A stretch of 64,000 bases of DNA from Citrus sinensis (Eukaryota; Streptophyta; Magnoliopsida; Sapindales; Rutaceae). Below the pieces are notes generated by a model. The model ran no database searches. It saw only the letters and a list, made by a program, of their open reading frames with translations, and was not told the DNA's origin. A program made the position numbers and the translations under genes. Positions 40,619 to 52,831 of the stretch are shown one piece after another. Location of the stretch: positions 36,605,001 to 36,669,000 of the forward strand of contig NC_068560.1 in NCBI RefSeq assembly GCF_022201045.2. The letters run 5' to 3'. Within the stretch, counting starts at the first letter, position 1, and each line of letters begins with the position of its first letter.

Positions 40619-42351
40619 GCTGCTCTGGTATCATTGTAATAAATGATAGGGACATAAATCAAAATTTTAGCAACATTATCAATTTATCATCTTGGGATGC
40701 TCCCGATGGGCTATAGTTACTGCGCGAAGGAAAATGTTGTATTTCTTCCATTGGCGCTCATAACTCGGACATGAAATTAGTAGAATAAAACATGCATATG
40801 ATGATGGTTCTTGCTTTCTGTATCTGTTAGTTTGTGTTCGCATGCCGAGTTTTTAGCACCCTTCAGACTAGTTTACAGAATCTGAAACGAACCTTGATAT
40901 CTAATTAAAGGATAGGTGTAGCTTAACCCTTTTTTTGTATTTTTTTTTTAATTAACCAAACACTAGAGCAATGAAATTGACGAAATATCGTCAAGTATAT
41001 CATGGATGTTGGGTTTGGGGGGGGGGGGGGGGGGGGGGGGGAGGTTTGGGGGTGTTAATATAGACTGATGATTTCATGACACGTGGCCAAGAAAAGCCAA
41101 TCAAAATGAAGTTAACTCGTTTGACCCAATGGTAGTAAAACTCACAAAAAATAAAAAACAAACATGAGAGTAAAAAAGTTTTGGTAAATATGTTTAATAC
41201 GAAAGGGTATTGTTAGAACTTAAATTTAGTGGTTAAAATCAACACGTGAACAGCGCACGCCATCATGAGAAAGAATAAAATATTTTTCTTTTGAACTAAA
41301 AAGAATGAGTTAATGAGAGTAGATATTCTTTAAGCAAAGCAAAGCATGACCATAATGCTAAAAAGCTTGCTATGTGTCCAATTATGGAAGTAAAAGGGAG
41401 ATTGAAGGTTTTCTTACCTCCCAAACTCATGTCACCATAAAAAAAGAGAAAAATGAAATATTAAAATAATCTCAGTTAAGGGAGGTCAGCCAAAAAATAT
41501 CCACCAAATGTCTAAATTGACTGAAGTAACCTTTAAGTACATTCCAATATAAAGTTTTAAGGATTTTTTAAACGGTAACAAGTTCTTTCTCATTCAAACA
41601 ATAGACTCATTTTTTTCAACCTAAATGTTAGGTTTCAAGGTTTCTTAGACCTTGAGGCCATCGAGGCCATCATTTTGTTACCAAAGTATTACTCGAGCAT
41701 TGGAGTATGATCGCTCACCAACTCCAACTCAACCTCAGTTTACTCTATCTTAGTAGTTTCATGTCTATTTTCATCTCGCTTTCATCTCCATCTCAAGCAC
41801 CCCCACCCGCTCAATCATCCAACCTCTTGCAAGAGTACCCCTTAAAACTTAGCGAGACAGCTTCACTCTCTTTTAAATAAATTTATTTATCTTTGCTAAA
41901 AAAAAAAATTGTTTATTTTAAGCAGTTCCTCTAAAATCCCGTTAAAACAATAAGCATAAACAGTAATATGAAATCATATATCTGTAGCCACTGCAAAATG
42001 ACGAAAATGTAACCTTGGATTCACAGAATCAGATTTATTTACATATAAATTCAAGCGGGAAATATGTGAAACCTTCACACCAACATATATGAATCTGTAG
42101 TCCACCGCCCATTTTGGGCAACTAATTATCTTACTTCTCTAAACAAACACCACATTGCATTTCAAGTAACAGGGTAGAAGGGGAAATCGGCCAAAAAAAA
42201 AAAAAAATCAAAACAACAGACGACTGTTTGCTACAGACGGAAACTATTCAGTCAAAATCTTATGTCAAAGATGCATATCATAAACAAGACAAAGTTAGCT
42301 GCCTCTGGATGTTGCAAGAACCAAGTGCGTTAACAGCTTAGATGAGTGGAA
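40619..42351. other. 3' flanks of two converging genes, with a poly-G tract
   Basis: This stretch contains the 3' untranslated regions of the Sec14-like gene and of the gene ending at 42352. Between them is gene-free, AT-rich DNA and a 25-base G run at 41017-41041. Nothing else is supported. Confidence 0.5.
41017..41041 (+). repeat. 25-base poly-G tract
   Basis: An uninterrupted G run is flanked by GGGTTT on the left and AGGTTTGGGGG on the right. The cluster could form a G-quadruplex. Homopolymers of this length are also error-prone in sequencing and assembly, so the exact length is uncertain. Confidence 0.8.
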
Positions 42352-45191
42352 TCACAAAAGCCGCCTTCTGAAGTTCCGAGTAGTAGATTGGTAAGTACGC
42401 ACCAGCAAGCCAACTCCTATACCAATGCCAACACAAATGCCAAGCCCAATCCCCACGCCAACCCTCACACCAGCATTGAACCATGAGAGTTCACCATCTT
42501 CACCATCCATGTATTGCGTCCTCCAGTACATGCTGCTGTAATCTTCATTATTTTCGGGTTTGTAGTTTCTGTACTCAGCTACCTGCAAACAGGGCATAAG
42601 ACCAGAAAGTTATTAAAAAAATCGTGTTTTCAGTATTGGGAATGAACTAGATTTCTCGCTCTGTCTACTAAAATTTAGCATTTTTCTCCAACTTTAATTG
42701 TATAAATTAAGCTCAAGGAAAACAAGGGCCATGATGAAAGACATTCTTATCTATCGATTACTAATTAATTATATGTGATGGCAATAGAACATCAATAAAA
42801 TAGGCAACCCAAAAGAAGACTCACGAAAAAAGGCACAGAATACACAGTGGGTAATTCTTTATACAATATGCAGGAGCAAGCATGCAAAGAGAGCAATTTA
42901 CAAGAGAAACTCTCATGAAGGCTTTTCTGATATGTTCTCCATCTGACTCAGACTACTATTACACGAAGTCATAATAAGAACCCCACCATCATATTCAAAG
43001 AAACAAATCTACATTTTACAATATCCATTGAGATAATTTTTCAGCATACATAAAGACAGAATCTAGGAGATTGAAAATGGACCATAAAAATGCATACAAG
43101 GAAGGTTCATTGAAACTGATAGCAGTTTGACCTTGAAGCAAGATATTTAACTGTCAGCACAGTCCAAATATCAAGAGGCTGTTATAAATAAATGACTTAA
43201 GGATAGATGCTGTTAAAGGATGAACAAATATATTCAGTAAGATGGTAAGAGATCAAGCTAAAGATATAACATCAGCGACTAAATTATTAGTTTTCGTCAC
43301 TACTCTATAAGAAGCCAACAGAGAGAGGAACAGTGCATGATTAGGAAATCCACAGAGATGAACGAAAAATTCTGGCCAGTGTAAGGATGACATATTTGCT
43401 AAAGAGGAAGATAAATTATACTGGTGAGAATAGAAAATGCATGTGAAGCAAAAATCTGTATGAATAATTTTTCAGAGGAAGAAAACAAAGTGCTGGTTGA
43501 AGGACCTCACTTGAAGTAAATAAGTAGTAATAGATATTTCATGCTGATAGATATTTCATGCTGACGGGATTTATACTTATCAAAACAAGGGTAGTTTGGA
43601 TGAAGTGATAGGAGCTTCATTATCCATCTGATTATACAGGCACAGAACTGCAAAATTCTCAAACTTAATCTCCCCTCACTGGGTAAGAAAATAGAGTATT
43701 TGATGCTTATAAAAGCCAACTGACTTCCATTGAAGTTTTAGCATTCATGTATTAGAATCTGTTCATTTCAGAAAGACGGATTATACATAATTAATGGCAC
43801 AGGTGAGGCTCATGGAAAAGATAATTCAACAGATGTAGCCCCTGAGACAGGTCTGTAGATAACCACTAATAAGACCTCCAAGTAGAGATGTTTCAAAAAA
43901 TATACAGTTATCAGCTTAGAGCTAGTTACTTAAGAACACAAAATGCAGGAAACTCTATAGCAAACTCCCCATTAAATTCATTATTAGATGATGCAAGAAC
44001 CAACATAAAAATGCCCAGACAGAGCCCAGGAGATTGTGGACCAAACAAGTGGGTACTACACTCCACATGGCTTTGTGCTAAAGATCATTTGTCAGTTTTC
44101 ACAGAACAAGGATACTGAAAACAAAGCAAATTAGTGAAAGGAGGAATTGATTACTACCCTATATCAGTAGAATGTTGTGCCCTGCCCATAACCCTAAGAC
44201 ACCTTTAGGATAAGCTTCCATTTTCCAGCCCAAGCACAATATCAAATGGGACTTTTGTCATGACATGTTTGTAAGACAGGAAGCATGCAACAGCCATAAC
44301 TAAAACTAATAATAAATGAGAAGTCTATACGTCATGAAAATTTTGAATAAAATCAGTTCTTATAATAACTGATTATTACTAATTTACCTCTAAGTAACAT
44401 GCAATAGCAGTATACAAACACATTGTCTAAAATCAGAAGAACTAAGAGAGTAACCGATATTAAAACTTTTTAAGTAACTTTACCTGCCAAACAAGTCCTG
44501 ATGATCCATTTTTTCTGTTTTCAGTTGTCTCATACTCTGGGATTGCATCCAACATGCCCTTCCTGTTATGCTTCTTTCGAAAACTAAGCTGCAAAGTCTT
44601 GGTTAAGATGATAGGTGTTCCTGAGAAGGAGCCAGCAACATAAACCTCAATTGTGGGCAATGGTAATTCAGGAACTGCAATATGCTTTCCCTTCAGAAAG
44701 CCAGTGCCAGCAGTGATCTCTGATTCACAGTTCATGCTCCAATGCTTCGCATTTTTTTTTGATTCCCCAGTGAAACCATTGCTATTAGACATCTCCAGAA
44801 CCCCAGATAAAATGAGATCTTCTTTGTCAAACACCTCAAATTTCACACTTCCTGTCAACCTAATACTATCAGTGCTTATGAATGTGGCTTCTTCAGATTT
44901 CTTATCTACCCTATCTCTTCTAAGAAGTGAAGAGACACCATCAGAGTAAATGCTACTTCGAACACCATTCACTTCTAAAAGGGTGTCATGGCTCAAGGGG
45001 ATATGGTTGAGAGTGAGAAACTCAGGGGTTGAATCATCGACCGGAAAATTACTGACCCTCACATAAAAGACTCTCAAATCAAACCAAGGCGATGATAATT
45101 TCGTACCAGGTTGGTAAGGAGAGAATTTAACAATTTGTAGGCCTGGGTCAGTTGCTTCACCATTGCCCGGTGTTTCATAAGGATTCTCCAT
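42352..45191 (-). CDS. At1g01500-like protein (annotated elsewhere as erythronate-4-phosphate dehydrogenase family)
   Basis: Two coding exons, 44484-45191 and 42352-42582, join in phase to 312 residues. The protein belongs to a plant family represented by At1g01500 and At1g75180, whose database name (erythronate-4-phosphate dehydrogenase family) I consider misleading: no NAD-binding Rossmann motif or catalytic dehydrogenase triad is visible. The N-terminal 240 residues look like a beta-rich soluble domain (SPWFDLRVFYVRVSNFP; LTGSVKFEVFDKEDLILSG). The last 50 residues hold a striking run of Gly alternating with Val/Ile/Leu, then a basic tail (TRNFRRRLL). That run could be a membrane hairpin or a glycine-zipper helix. 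A leader intron probably separates the ATG exon from a first exon near 46100, and the 1.9-kb intron between the coding exons holds no gene. Confidence 0.88.
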
Positions 45192-46940
45192 GACTTAGGA
45201 GCTTATTCCTCACTGAAACCCTCCAATATGGATAGCAATGAAGTCATGGCAAGAATCGAGTTATTAACACAAGACAGCCTATGAGAGCCTGTTTCAAGAT
45301 CAAACAAAGTAATCAACATTCAGATAAATAATTGAAAAACGAGAAACAAACAAACCCAGAAACCAAGTAGTTAAGAGTCATATTCAGATGACTAGTCCAG
45401 AGAAAGATAACATAGCCAGCTAATAAACTCTATTAGAAGAGAAACAAATATTTAGGAACTGAAATCCTTGAAATAAGGAAACGAAAGAAAAAAAAATCAA
45501 AACAGAACTCAAAGATGCAAACCAACTGTACCATTTGATCAAACATTAGTTATGGAAAAAGCACATACTCCATAATAACATCTAAACCAATAGTAGCTAA
45601 AATTTTAAAGCAGTTCTCCTTATAGACGAGTCACAAGAAAATTTTACTTGCACTTAAAAATAATTGATTATATCTTTGATCACAACTACGAATACCCACC
45701 TCAGAATTAATAGAAAAAAGGAAACCAAAATTCTATTTCTAAGAATAATAATAAATAAATAAATAAATAAAGGAACAGAGCTCATGAACTCTTAAACCAT
45801 CTTTGCATTCTCATCAAAATAAAAATAAACCTACCAAGAATTACAGCTATTTACTTCTCTATCTCCGCCTCCACTTCTTTCGATTTTAACAAATCAAAAC
45901 ATTCAATTGAGAAAAGAGCTCATGAACTCTTGAACAATCCTTGAATTCTCATCAAAATTAAACTAAAGAAAATAAAAGAAACAGATATGCCGCGCATAAG
46001 GACAAAAGTTCTGGCAGTAAACAAATAACACTCGTCATAAAACCGGCCAAATCTCTAGAAAAATACACAACCACAAACGAAATTCTAATTACCAAGAAAA
46101 TCTTCCATCCACAATCTTGATTTGGACTACGATGTATCAGCTCAATGTTTACACACTCTTAACGGCAAGTCACTTCATACAAATCACTTTCAAGCTCCAA
46201 GCCTAAAGCTTTTCGATCTTCAACTTGAAGCAGAATTCGTGGCCAACAAAATTATTAGAGATACCCCAAAATATATTTTTTTAAATTTAAATTTTTTTGT
46301 TTTTGATTTGTTTAGAGGCGGAGATAATCTGAAAATACTCCAATAATCTGGAATTGAGTGATGGGACATTGAGGCGCCCATATGTTTTTCTTTTTTTGTG
46401 TGTTGTCTCTTTGAGAGAGACTGAATAAAATATATAGGAAACTTGTAGTGTAATTTTATTACCGTATTATAATTGTATCCAACCGTTAAATATCAGTGAA
46501 TTTTATTAATTTAAATATATTTAACGATTGAATATAATTATAATACGATAATACAATTATATCGTAGTTTGATCTAAATATATAATTGAAATTACTGTAT
46601 AAATGGCAAAAAATTAGAGGATGATACACGTGTACGTACTTACATGGCGGAAAAGGAAAATCGAGAGGAAATGGGGCCGCTCCGACTTTGGTTGACATAG
46701 CAACACACATCATATAATGAGATCTTATCCGATTAGGAGGTAAGAATTTGCAATCACGAGGCCGCTGTCTCTTTCAAGCACGAACTGTCCTGATAAAACT
46801 TTCTACTTTTTTGAGTTAAAATCAATGGCTTTATTTAAAAGATCGTTACGCGTTTGTGGAGTCCCGATTGACCGTGAGTGACTCTAGTTCTAGTAAGTAG
46901 TACCTATTGTTGTGAAATTAATTCACAGTTTAAATATTAA

Positions 46941-46962
46941 TTATGAGACGCTGCAATGTTCC

Positions 46963-46993
<31 letters not shown>

Positions 46994-47003
46994 AGATGCT
47001 GCA
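46941..47003 (+). repeat. Poly-A insertion flanked by 15-bp duplication
   Basis: TTATGAGACGCTGCA (46941-46955) and TTATGAGATGCTGCA (46989-47003) flank a 33-base insert made of ATGTTCCT and 25 A residues. This is the footprint expected of an extremely 5'-truncated LINE/SINE-type retroposition event. Confidence 0.6.
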
Positions 47004-47882
47004 TAATCATGCCACGTGGTATGTATGATGACGTATCACAAAATGGTTGAATTACATTAACGGCGGCTCACCTGAAAGAAGTACGAGTGCTTACCAAATG
47101 CCAATAACGTTCTATATTTCAACTCAGTAGCATGTTGTAAAAATAGTTTCAAAAATAAAAAGTAAAAGATGAGTAGTTTCTGCCACTCTACTATCAAGCA
47201 ATCTTTCGAGCTCGCAGTTGCAGAGAAGATGTCACGGTCAGCTAAGAGTAGTGAGGAGGTTTATGTCAACATTACGGGGGGTTAATTACGTATAGAGCCA
47301 ACCGTTCGGACAATGATTTAGATTAATAAAGCTAATTAATTATTCGAATATAGTCCCAAAAGAGAGGGAAAAAAAAGTTACGACGTTTAGTTTCCACGAC
47401 AAATTAATTTGATAATCGTGGAGCCTACGAGGTTGATTATCGCCGCCAGATTTAAGTTTTGAAAAATGATCATCTCATGTGTCTTTTAATAATAATATAT
47501 GAGTAAAATTTAACTTCTTTTAATTTTTTATTTATTAACTACCAATTAATAATTAAGTTATTTACTCTGAATATAATCAGATTAGGAGAGAACCATGATC
47601 CTTAATCTTTGCCATTGCCCTCATCCTCAAGTTCTGTTCACTATAATAATACTTTCAACCTCTTCTTTAATTTCGTGAGTGCGAGTCAAAGGTTGTTTCT
47701 TTTTCACTTTCGGCGTCAGTATTAATCTAGCTAATCTATCTTAATTTACAAGTCATTTGTTCAATATTTGCAACTAAATAAGCAATTGCAAAGCTTTGCA
47801 ATTAATCCAATTTCTAACGTTTTGCGTGTTCTTTCAAAAATAATACTAAATATGAATATTGAGTATATTCTTGGTTTTGTGC

Positions 47883-47885
<3 letters not shown>

Positions 47886-47924
<39 letters not shown>

Positions 47925-47925
47925 C
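47886..47925. repeat. (TA)n microsatellite
   Basis: An uninterrupted run of alternating T and A, about 20 units. Open frames read through it are artefacts. Confidence 0.95.
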
Positions 47926-48714
47926 AAGCAATATCGGGAGCAATTTTAAAAAATAACATATACTATGTCAATATCTTTTATAATTCTTATTTATTCATAG
48001 CTTATTTTTATGATTGGATAATGTAATAGTTTTACTATTAATACTACTTAAAAATCTCTTTCTCAATATACTGAGATTAGGGCTATTCAGCTTTTAGTTA
48101 TTGAATTGTTTAAATAATTTTAAAGGCCAGAGGGACAAAATAATGAAATTAAGAAGGCAGAAACAAAAATTATAGGAACAAGACTGATTTTAAAAAAAAA
48201 TGTTGAAATAACTGATTCCAGTAGCACCACGCTGCTTTCCATCCTCATCATATCAGTCAATTATACTTGTAGTAATTGCCATTCTTCAATCATCACCCTT
48301 CCAACCCGAATAACACGAAATTATATACGGACTATTGTCGCGCTAATAGGTTCAGTCATTCAGTGTTTGTTTGATGTATTATACTATATTGGAACTGCAC
48401 TGAATTGTAATGTATTGTATTAAAGTATAAAAATAGAATGCACTATAAAATTATTTTGATTAAATTAATTAAAAATTAAATCATCGCTGTTAGCCATTGC
48501 CAAAAATTTGGAATGTTATCCGTTGACATCATACTCAATATCGTTAACCTTGGCTCGAGATTTACACAACAACATCAATATCTCCAACAATGGAACTTGT
48601 ATTCGTTGTCAATCTATAGTCAAAGTTCTCAACTCTAAAACTTTAACTGTATATATATGCCACAAATGGAAACTTGATTACTAGAAAATTTAGGCTCGAG
48701 GATTTTATAGGTAC

Positions 48715-49072
48715 TGTTGATGCTGAAATCTGGTCGTCCTTTGCCCGACCTGATCGTTCCATCAACGTTTGTGTTGTCCACGAAGGAAAGGTTGTACTCC
48801 CCCTGCTCTAGCAATTGCCCGTGTCCCTGGAACCCGAATCACCCTTTTCTTCTTTCCAAGCCTGCACTCACAGAAACAAGTCAGGGACGCCGGTGGTTTT
48901 GCCGGTGTAAACCCTCCGATGCTTAAGTTAGAACAAGGTGTTTACGGGTAAACTATATGATTTAAGCGAGTAAACTAAATACAATATTCTCGGCATAATA
49001 TGTATCGAAGATCTGTGTAAAATAAGTAATGATTTCAATTTGGCATAGTTTTCCCCTTTCCTTTTTTTCCTC
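48715..49072 (-). repeat. Truncated 3' LTR of the gypsy element
   Basis: It aligns base for base with 50232-50590 with scattered substitutions. The terminal TGTTGATGCTG on the plus strand matches the other LTR. It stops abruptly near 49072, the deletion junction. Confidence 0.85.
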
Positions 49073-49080
49073 TTCAATTT

Positions 49081-50151
49081 CTATATCTCTCCTCGTCTAC
49101 TCATATCCCGTTGAGTAACTCTGAATAGGTTGTACCACAATCGGTCTATCCTCATACCTTTTTTTAATCCTTTCAATGCCTGCGGGTGATTAAAAGCTCC
49201 CAGATCAAGCACGGCCCGATGATATCTCTTCACAAAATCGCGAAAGAATTCGTGCTCCTCCTGCTTCATCCCCATCAATTCCATCATATCGTCCTCTGGG
49301 GCTATCGCTCTGCGGAACTACTCGACCAACTCTTGGCACATATGCTCATATCCCCTTATTTTTGCACGTGGCAGCTTACGGTACCACTCTCAGGCTCGTC
49401 CCTCTAGTGTCAATGGGAACACCCTAGACCTCTGAGCTGGTGTTAACCCCTGCACACCAGTCATGTCATTGAAACACTCAATATGCACCAGCGGGTCGCT
49501 TCTCCCGGAGTATTTGAGGTAGAAAAAACGGAAATCTCTTAGGATCACAGTACCTATGATCTCGGCTGATAGCAGAGATTTTTCATCCAGCATTATTCTC
49601 CAGCTCGAAGGCTTTCTCTTGCCTTGGATCTCATCCATCGCTTGCGCCAACCTTCGTACCTCACCCTCCAATTCTAAAGCGCGGTCAGGATCGCCTGTAG
49701 CTACTTGATCTCGCTCCTACTCAGTATTATGCAGTCGCTGTCTGAGTTCACTTTCATCAATATTTGCTCCTCGGCCATCAATTCCTAGAACTTGCCCAGA
49801 GCGAGATTGGTCTCTCCCTTCATCCACACGCTCTCTTGGGATCCGACCTGCACTTCTATGGGAATGCACCTCATAGGGTTGGTCCCCCAACGGAGGGATC
49901 TCCTCGATTCTACGCCTTCGTAGGCTGGGTTCTACCACGGCTTCATCTCTCACCGCGGTGGTCTCACAATCCCTTCTCCGTTCATCCCTCAAGTCATGCA
50001 ATATAGCTGTGAGAGTCTCCATTTGCTTCTCCATCTGTTCTATTCGCTCTTGCATCATCCTCTCTCTAGCCTCATTTGCGATCTCTCGGAGAGTGATCGT
50101 TTCATCAGTTTCATTGTCACCCCCTAAGGTATTCTTCCTTGTCACATCCAT
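49081..50151 (-). pseudogene. Gypsy gag remnant with three in-frame stops
   Basis: One frame from ATG at 50151 to 49081 shows an N-terminal coiled-coil-like charged region, then retrotransposon gag words (KYSGRSDPLVHIECFNDM; SRVFPLTLEGRA; EEHEFFRDFVKRYHRA). It is interrupted by stops at about 49717-49719, 49390-49392 and 49318-49320. The second stop replaces Arg in the expected AREWYRKLP motif (CGA to TGA) and the third probably replaces Gln (CAG to TAG), both C-to-T type changes typical of methylated, silenced elements. Confidence 0.85.
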
Positions 50152-50231
50152 AATCGATCATTCGCTGCTCCTCTGATGACTACTAACTTGGTGGTAGCTT
50201 TTTATCCAGCTCTCCACAGACGGCGCCAAAA

Positions 50232-50999
50232 TGTTGATGCTGAAATCCGGTCGTCATTTGCCCGACCTGATCGTTCCACCAACGTTTGTGTTGTCCACGA
50301 AGGAAAGGTTGCACTCCCCCTGCTCTAGCAATTGCTCGTGTCCCTGGGACCCGAATCACCCTTTCTCTTCTTTCTAAGCCTGCGCTCACAGAAACAAGTC
50401 AGAGATGCCGGTGGTTTTGCCGGCATAAACCCTCTGATGCTTAAGTTAGAACAATGTGTTTATGGGTAAACTATATGATTTAAGTGAGTAAACTAAATAC
50501 AATATTCTCGGCACAATCTGTATCGAAAATCTATATAAAATAAGTTATGATTTTAATTTGGCAGAGTTTTCCCCTCTCCTTTTTTTCCTCCTTTTCTTCA
50601 TCAGTCTCTTGGCTTTTTATAGGCAATCATCTCACGTTTTCTGAGTATTCTTCATGCCCCCCATTTTCGGGTGATGATAGACCTTTATGGGTCTCCAATC
50701 ACCGAATCGTGGGTAAACGTGGGACGTCACGTTTTCCCCAGCAATTCGGGACATGGTTAAATCGTTGTGATTTCGTGAGATCGTGTCCTTTTTCTTTGGG
50801 TGATGAGCATCTGGTCGGTACGTATCTCTGGTCGGTGCTCGTTTCTAGTTGGCATATGTCCGTACACAATGTATTACCAGGACTCTACTTGTGCCATTCA
50901 ACTGGAGAAATTCGCCTCAGGGTGAGGAATGAGGACATAGCTGAGCTGTTACTTTTCGCTACTCAACATGTATTAATTTTAATGTCAAAATCTACAACA
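50232..50999 (-). repeat. Complete 5' LTR of the gypsy element (768 bp)
   Basis: It is bounded by the inverted terminal pentamers TGTTG and CAACA. Its inner 360 bp also occur in the truncated LTR at 48715-49072. Open frames inside it are not genes. Confidence 0.85.
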
Positions 51000-52358
51000 T
51001 TATGACAGAGTACGGTGATTGATGACGAAAAATGGTGGTCGACGATGATTTTGACGGGAGAGTACGGATCGACTGAAGCCCTTGATAACAAATATATTCA
51101 ATTAACTAATAAAACAATTAAATTATTATAAAATCAAATTAAATCAAAATAACTTAAATTAATAATATTTAAAATATAAAAGTAACCTGACCCGCATAAA
51201 CCCAAGGGTTCAAGCGGGCCTCCGTGACACAGCTTTTGTTACTCTAATTCACCGGTACAAGTGGGCTTTGCAGCCTTTCCGAAAACTGGCCTGCATCTTG
51301 AGTTTGTTGCAGACCCGGTTTGTACAAACTGCTAAACATGCCCCTTATAAATAAGCACACTAGAACAACAGGGAAAATAAACCAGTGGTAATATAACAAC
51401 GTTTTTTTTTTTAAATTTAATATATCTATTAATTTTTTAAAATAATACAAACGTAACATAAGATTAAATAGCGGACTTCTAAAAGTGATATTTTATTAGA
51501 GAATTTTTTGGGACCATACATGAGTCTAAATTTCATATCTTCATGCGGGAAAACAAGTATAAATATCTTACACTTACATACATCGCTGATCTACGAAAAA
51601 TTTATTAATTAGTGAAGAATATGCCACTGACTTACAAAAAATGCATCCACTTTATTAGGTAAAATCAAATGACATGATTGAAGTTAAAGAAAGAGCCATA
51701 TAGCTTAAGCTCGGATATAAACCCTAGCTAGCAAAACAATTTAACCATGGTTAGAGACGGGACCTCGACAAATGGCAACTCTTAGCTAGCAGTCTATAGT
51801 TGGTAGCCCGTGCTATTTCTTCCCATGCTTCGCTTAATTTCCAACCTCATCATTTTCTCCAACTTGTCTATTACTTCTGCGGCAAAAGAATAGGATATAG
51901 AGATATAGATGTCTAAAATAAAAACAAAAAGGAAAGATGATTTATTTTTAGTGGCTTTCAGCTTTTAAATTTAATTTTCTCTGTTCTTTTCAATTGGAGG
52001 TCCCTTTAAAATTTATTTTACTATTAGGTCGTATAAAGAGAGAAAGAGAGTTAATGGGTTTCCCAGAATCAGGAGATTGGTCAAAGACATTAGTCCACTT
52101 GCTTTGAGCTTTAGGATCTTTGAGAGACTAGAGAGAGAGAGAAGAGAGTTTTGGTGTTATTTTATTAATTAATTGACAAAAAAAAAAAAAACTGGGATTT
52201 TTGTAGGATGGATTTAAGGATTCATCAAATCTCATAAAAAATTTGATATTGATGATGCTTTGATTTGGGGTATAGGACGTATATCGAGTTATCTATATAG
52301 TGAACAGATAGAATACCATATGGATAACTAGCTGTATATGTGTATTAATTTTTAATTA
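51000..52358. other. Intergenic DNA and promoter of the AT-hook gene
   Basis: No gene recognised to about 52000. A G+C richer patch near 51185-51310 has no clear identity. The last few hundred bases, including a GAGAGAGA stretch near 52125-52145, are the likely promoter and leader of the gene at 52359. Confidence 0.4.
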
Positions 52359-52751
52359 ATGGGTAAAAAGAAGCCTCAAAAAACGGAGGAGTTGTCAGTC
52401 GCAATAGCCGAAGCTTCATCATCAGGAGAAGGAGATAAAACTCCGCAGCAGCAGCCACAGGTTCAGACTCCTAGAAAGAGAGGCAGGCCTAGAAAGATAG
52501 TCGAAAGTGAAGAAAACAGAGATCAAGAAGCAGCAGCACAAGTTCGTCAAAAAGAAGTAACCGGTGAGCAGAGTCAACCAAAGAAACTTCAAACAAGCAA
52601 AGAAGAGCAAGAGGTAATAAAGGCAGAAGCATCATCAGCTTCCATGGAAAGCGCACAGAAGAGAGGAGGACAGTCTATTTTGGGGGAGCCATCAAAAGAG
52701 CCTCCAAGAAGCAGAGCTAGGAGAAAAAGCAAACCCAGAAAGAGCAGCTGA
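52359..52751 (+). CDS. Small basic AT-hook protein
   Basis: An intronless frame of 130 residues. Residues 38-46 (PRKRGRPRK) form a canonical AT-hook with the GRP core that enters the minor groove of AT-rich DNA. The C-terminus is strongly basic (RSRARRKSKPRKSS). The rest is Lys/Glu/Gln/Ser-rich and probably disordered, so the protein is likely nuclear. No other domain is present. Its place between the At1g01500-like gene and TYW1 matches, from memory, the uncharacterised At1g75190 in Arabidopsis, which supports a real conserved gene. The function is unknown. Confidence 0.75.
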   Translation: MGKKKPQKTEELSVAIAEASSSGEGDKTPQQQPQVQTPRKRGRPRKIVESEENRDQEAAAQVRQKEVTGEQSQPKKLQTSKEEQEVIKAEASSASMESAQKRGGQSILGEPSKEPPRSRARRKSKPRKSS

Positions 52752-52800
52752 AACCAACGGACGAAAAGAAAAAGTTAATAACGATTTCCTTCTCTGCTAT

Positions 52801-52831
<31 letters not shown>

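Larger units (their letters stand above)
45192..48714. other. Leader and promoter of the At1g01500-like gene, then intergenic DNA
   Basis: The leader region to about 46150 includes a donor TTCTTG/GTAATT near 46095 and a local duplication (GAGCTCATGAACTCTT at about 45778 and 45916). Beyond it the DNA is AT-rich and gene-free. It holds a poly-A insertion scar (46941-47003), a (TA)n tract (47886-47925) and ends at the gypsy element. Confidence 0.5.
48715..50999 (-). mobile_element. Deleted Ty3/gypsy LTR retrotransposon
   Basis: The element lies on the minus strand. The 5' LTR is 50232-50999 (ends TGTTG...CAACA). It is followed by TTTTGGCGCCGTCTGTGG, a primer-binding-site region typical of plant gypsy elements, then a gag frame (50151-49081), then only part of the 3' LTR (48715 to about 49072). 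Protease, reverse transcriptase, integrase and the outer half of the second LTR are missing, so one internal deletion joined gag to the LTR in the run TTTTTTTCCTC near 49072. The 5-bp flanks (GGTAC left, TTATG right) do not match, so no target duplication is visible. Confidence 0.85.

Noticed and set aside
48717-48951. Plus-strand open frames rich in Pro and Cys
   Set aside because: They lie inside the gypsy LTR and recur at 50232 onward in the other LTR.
50547-51005. A 152-codon plus-strand frame
   Set aside because: It lies within the 5' LTR on the strand opposite to the element's own transcription and has no recognised similarity.
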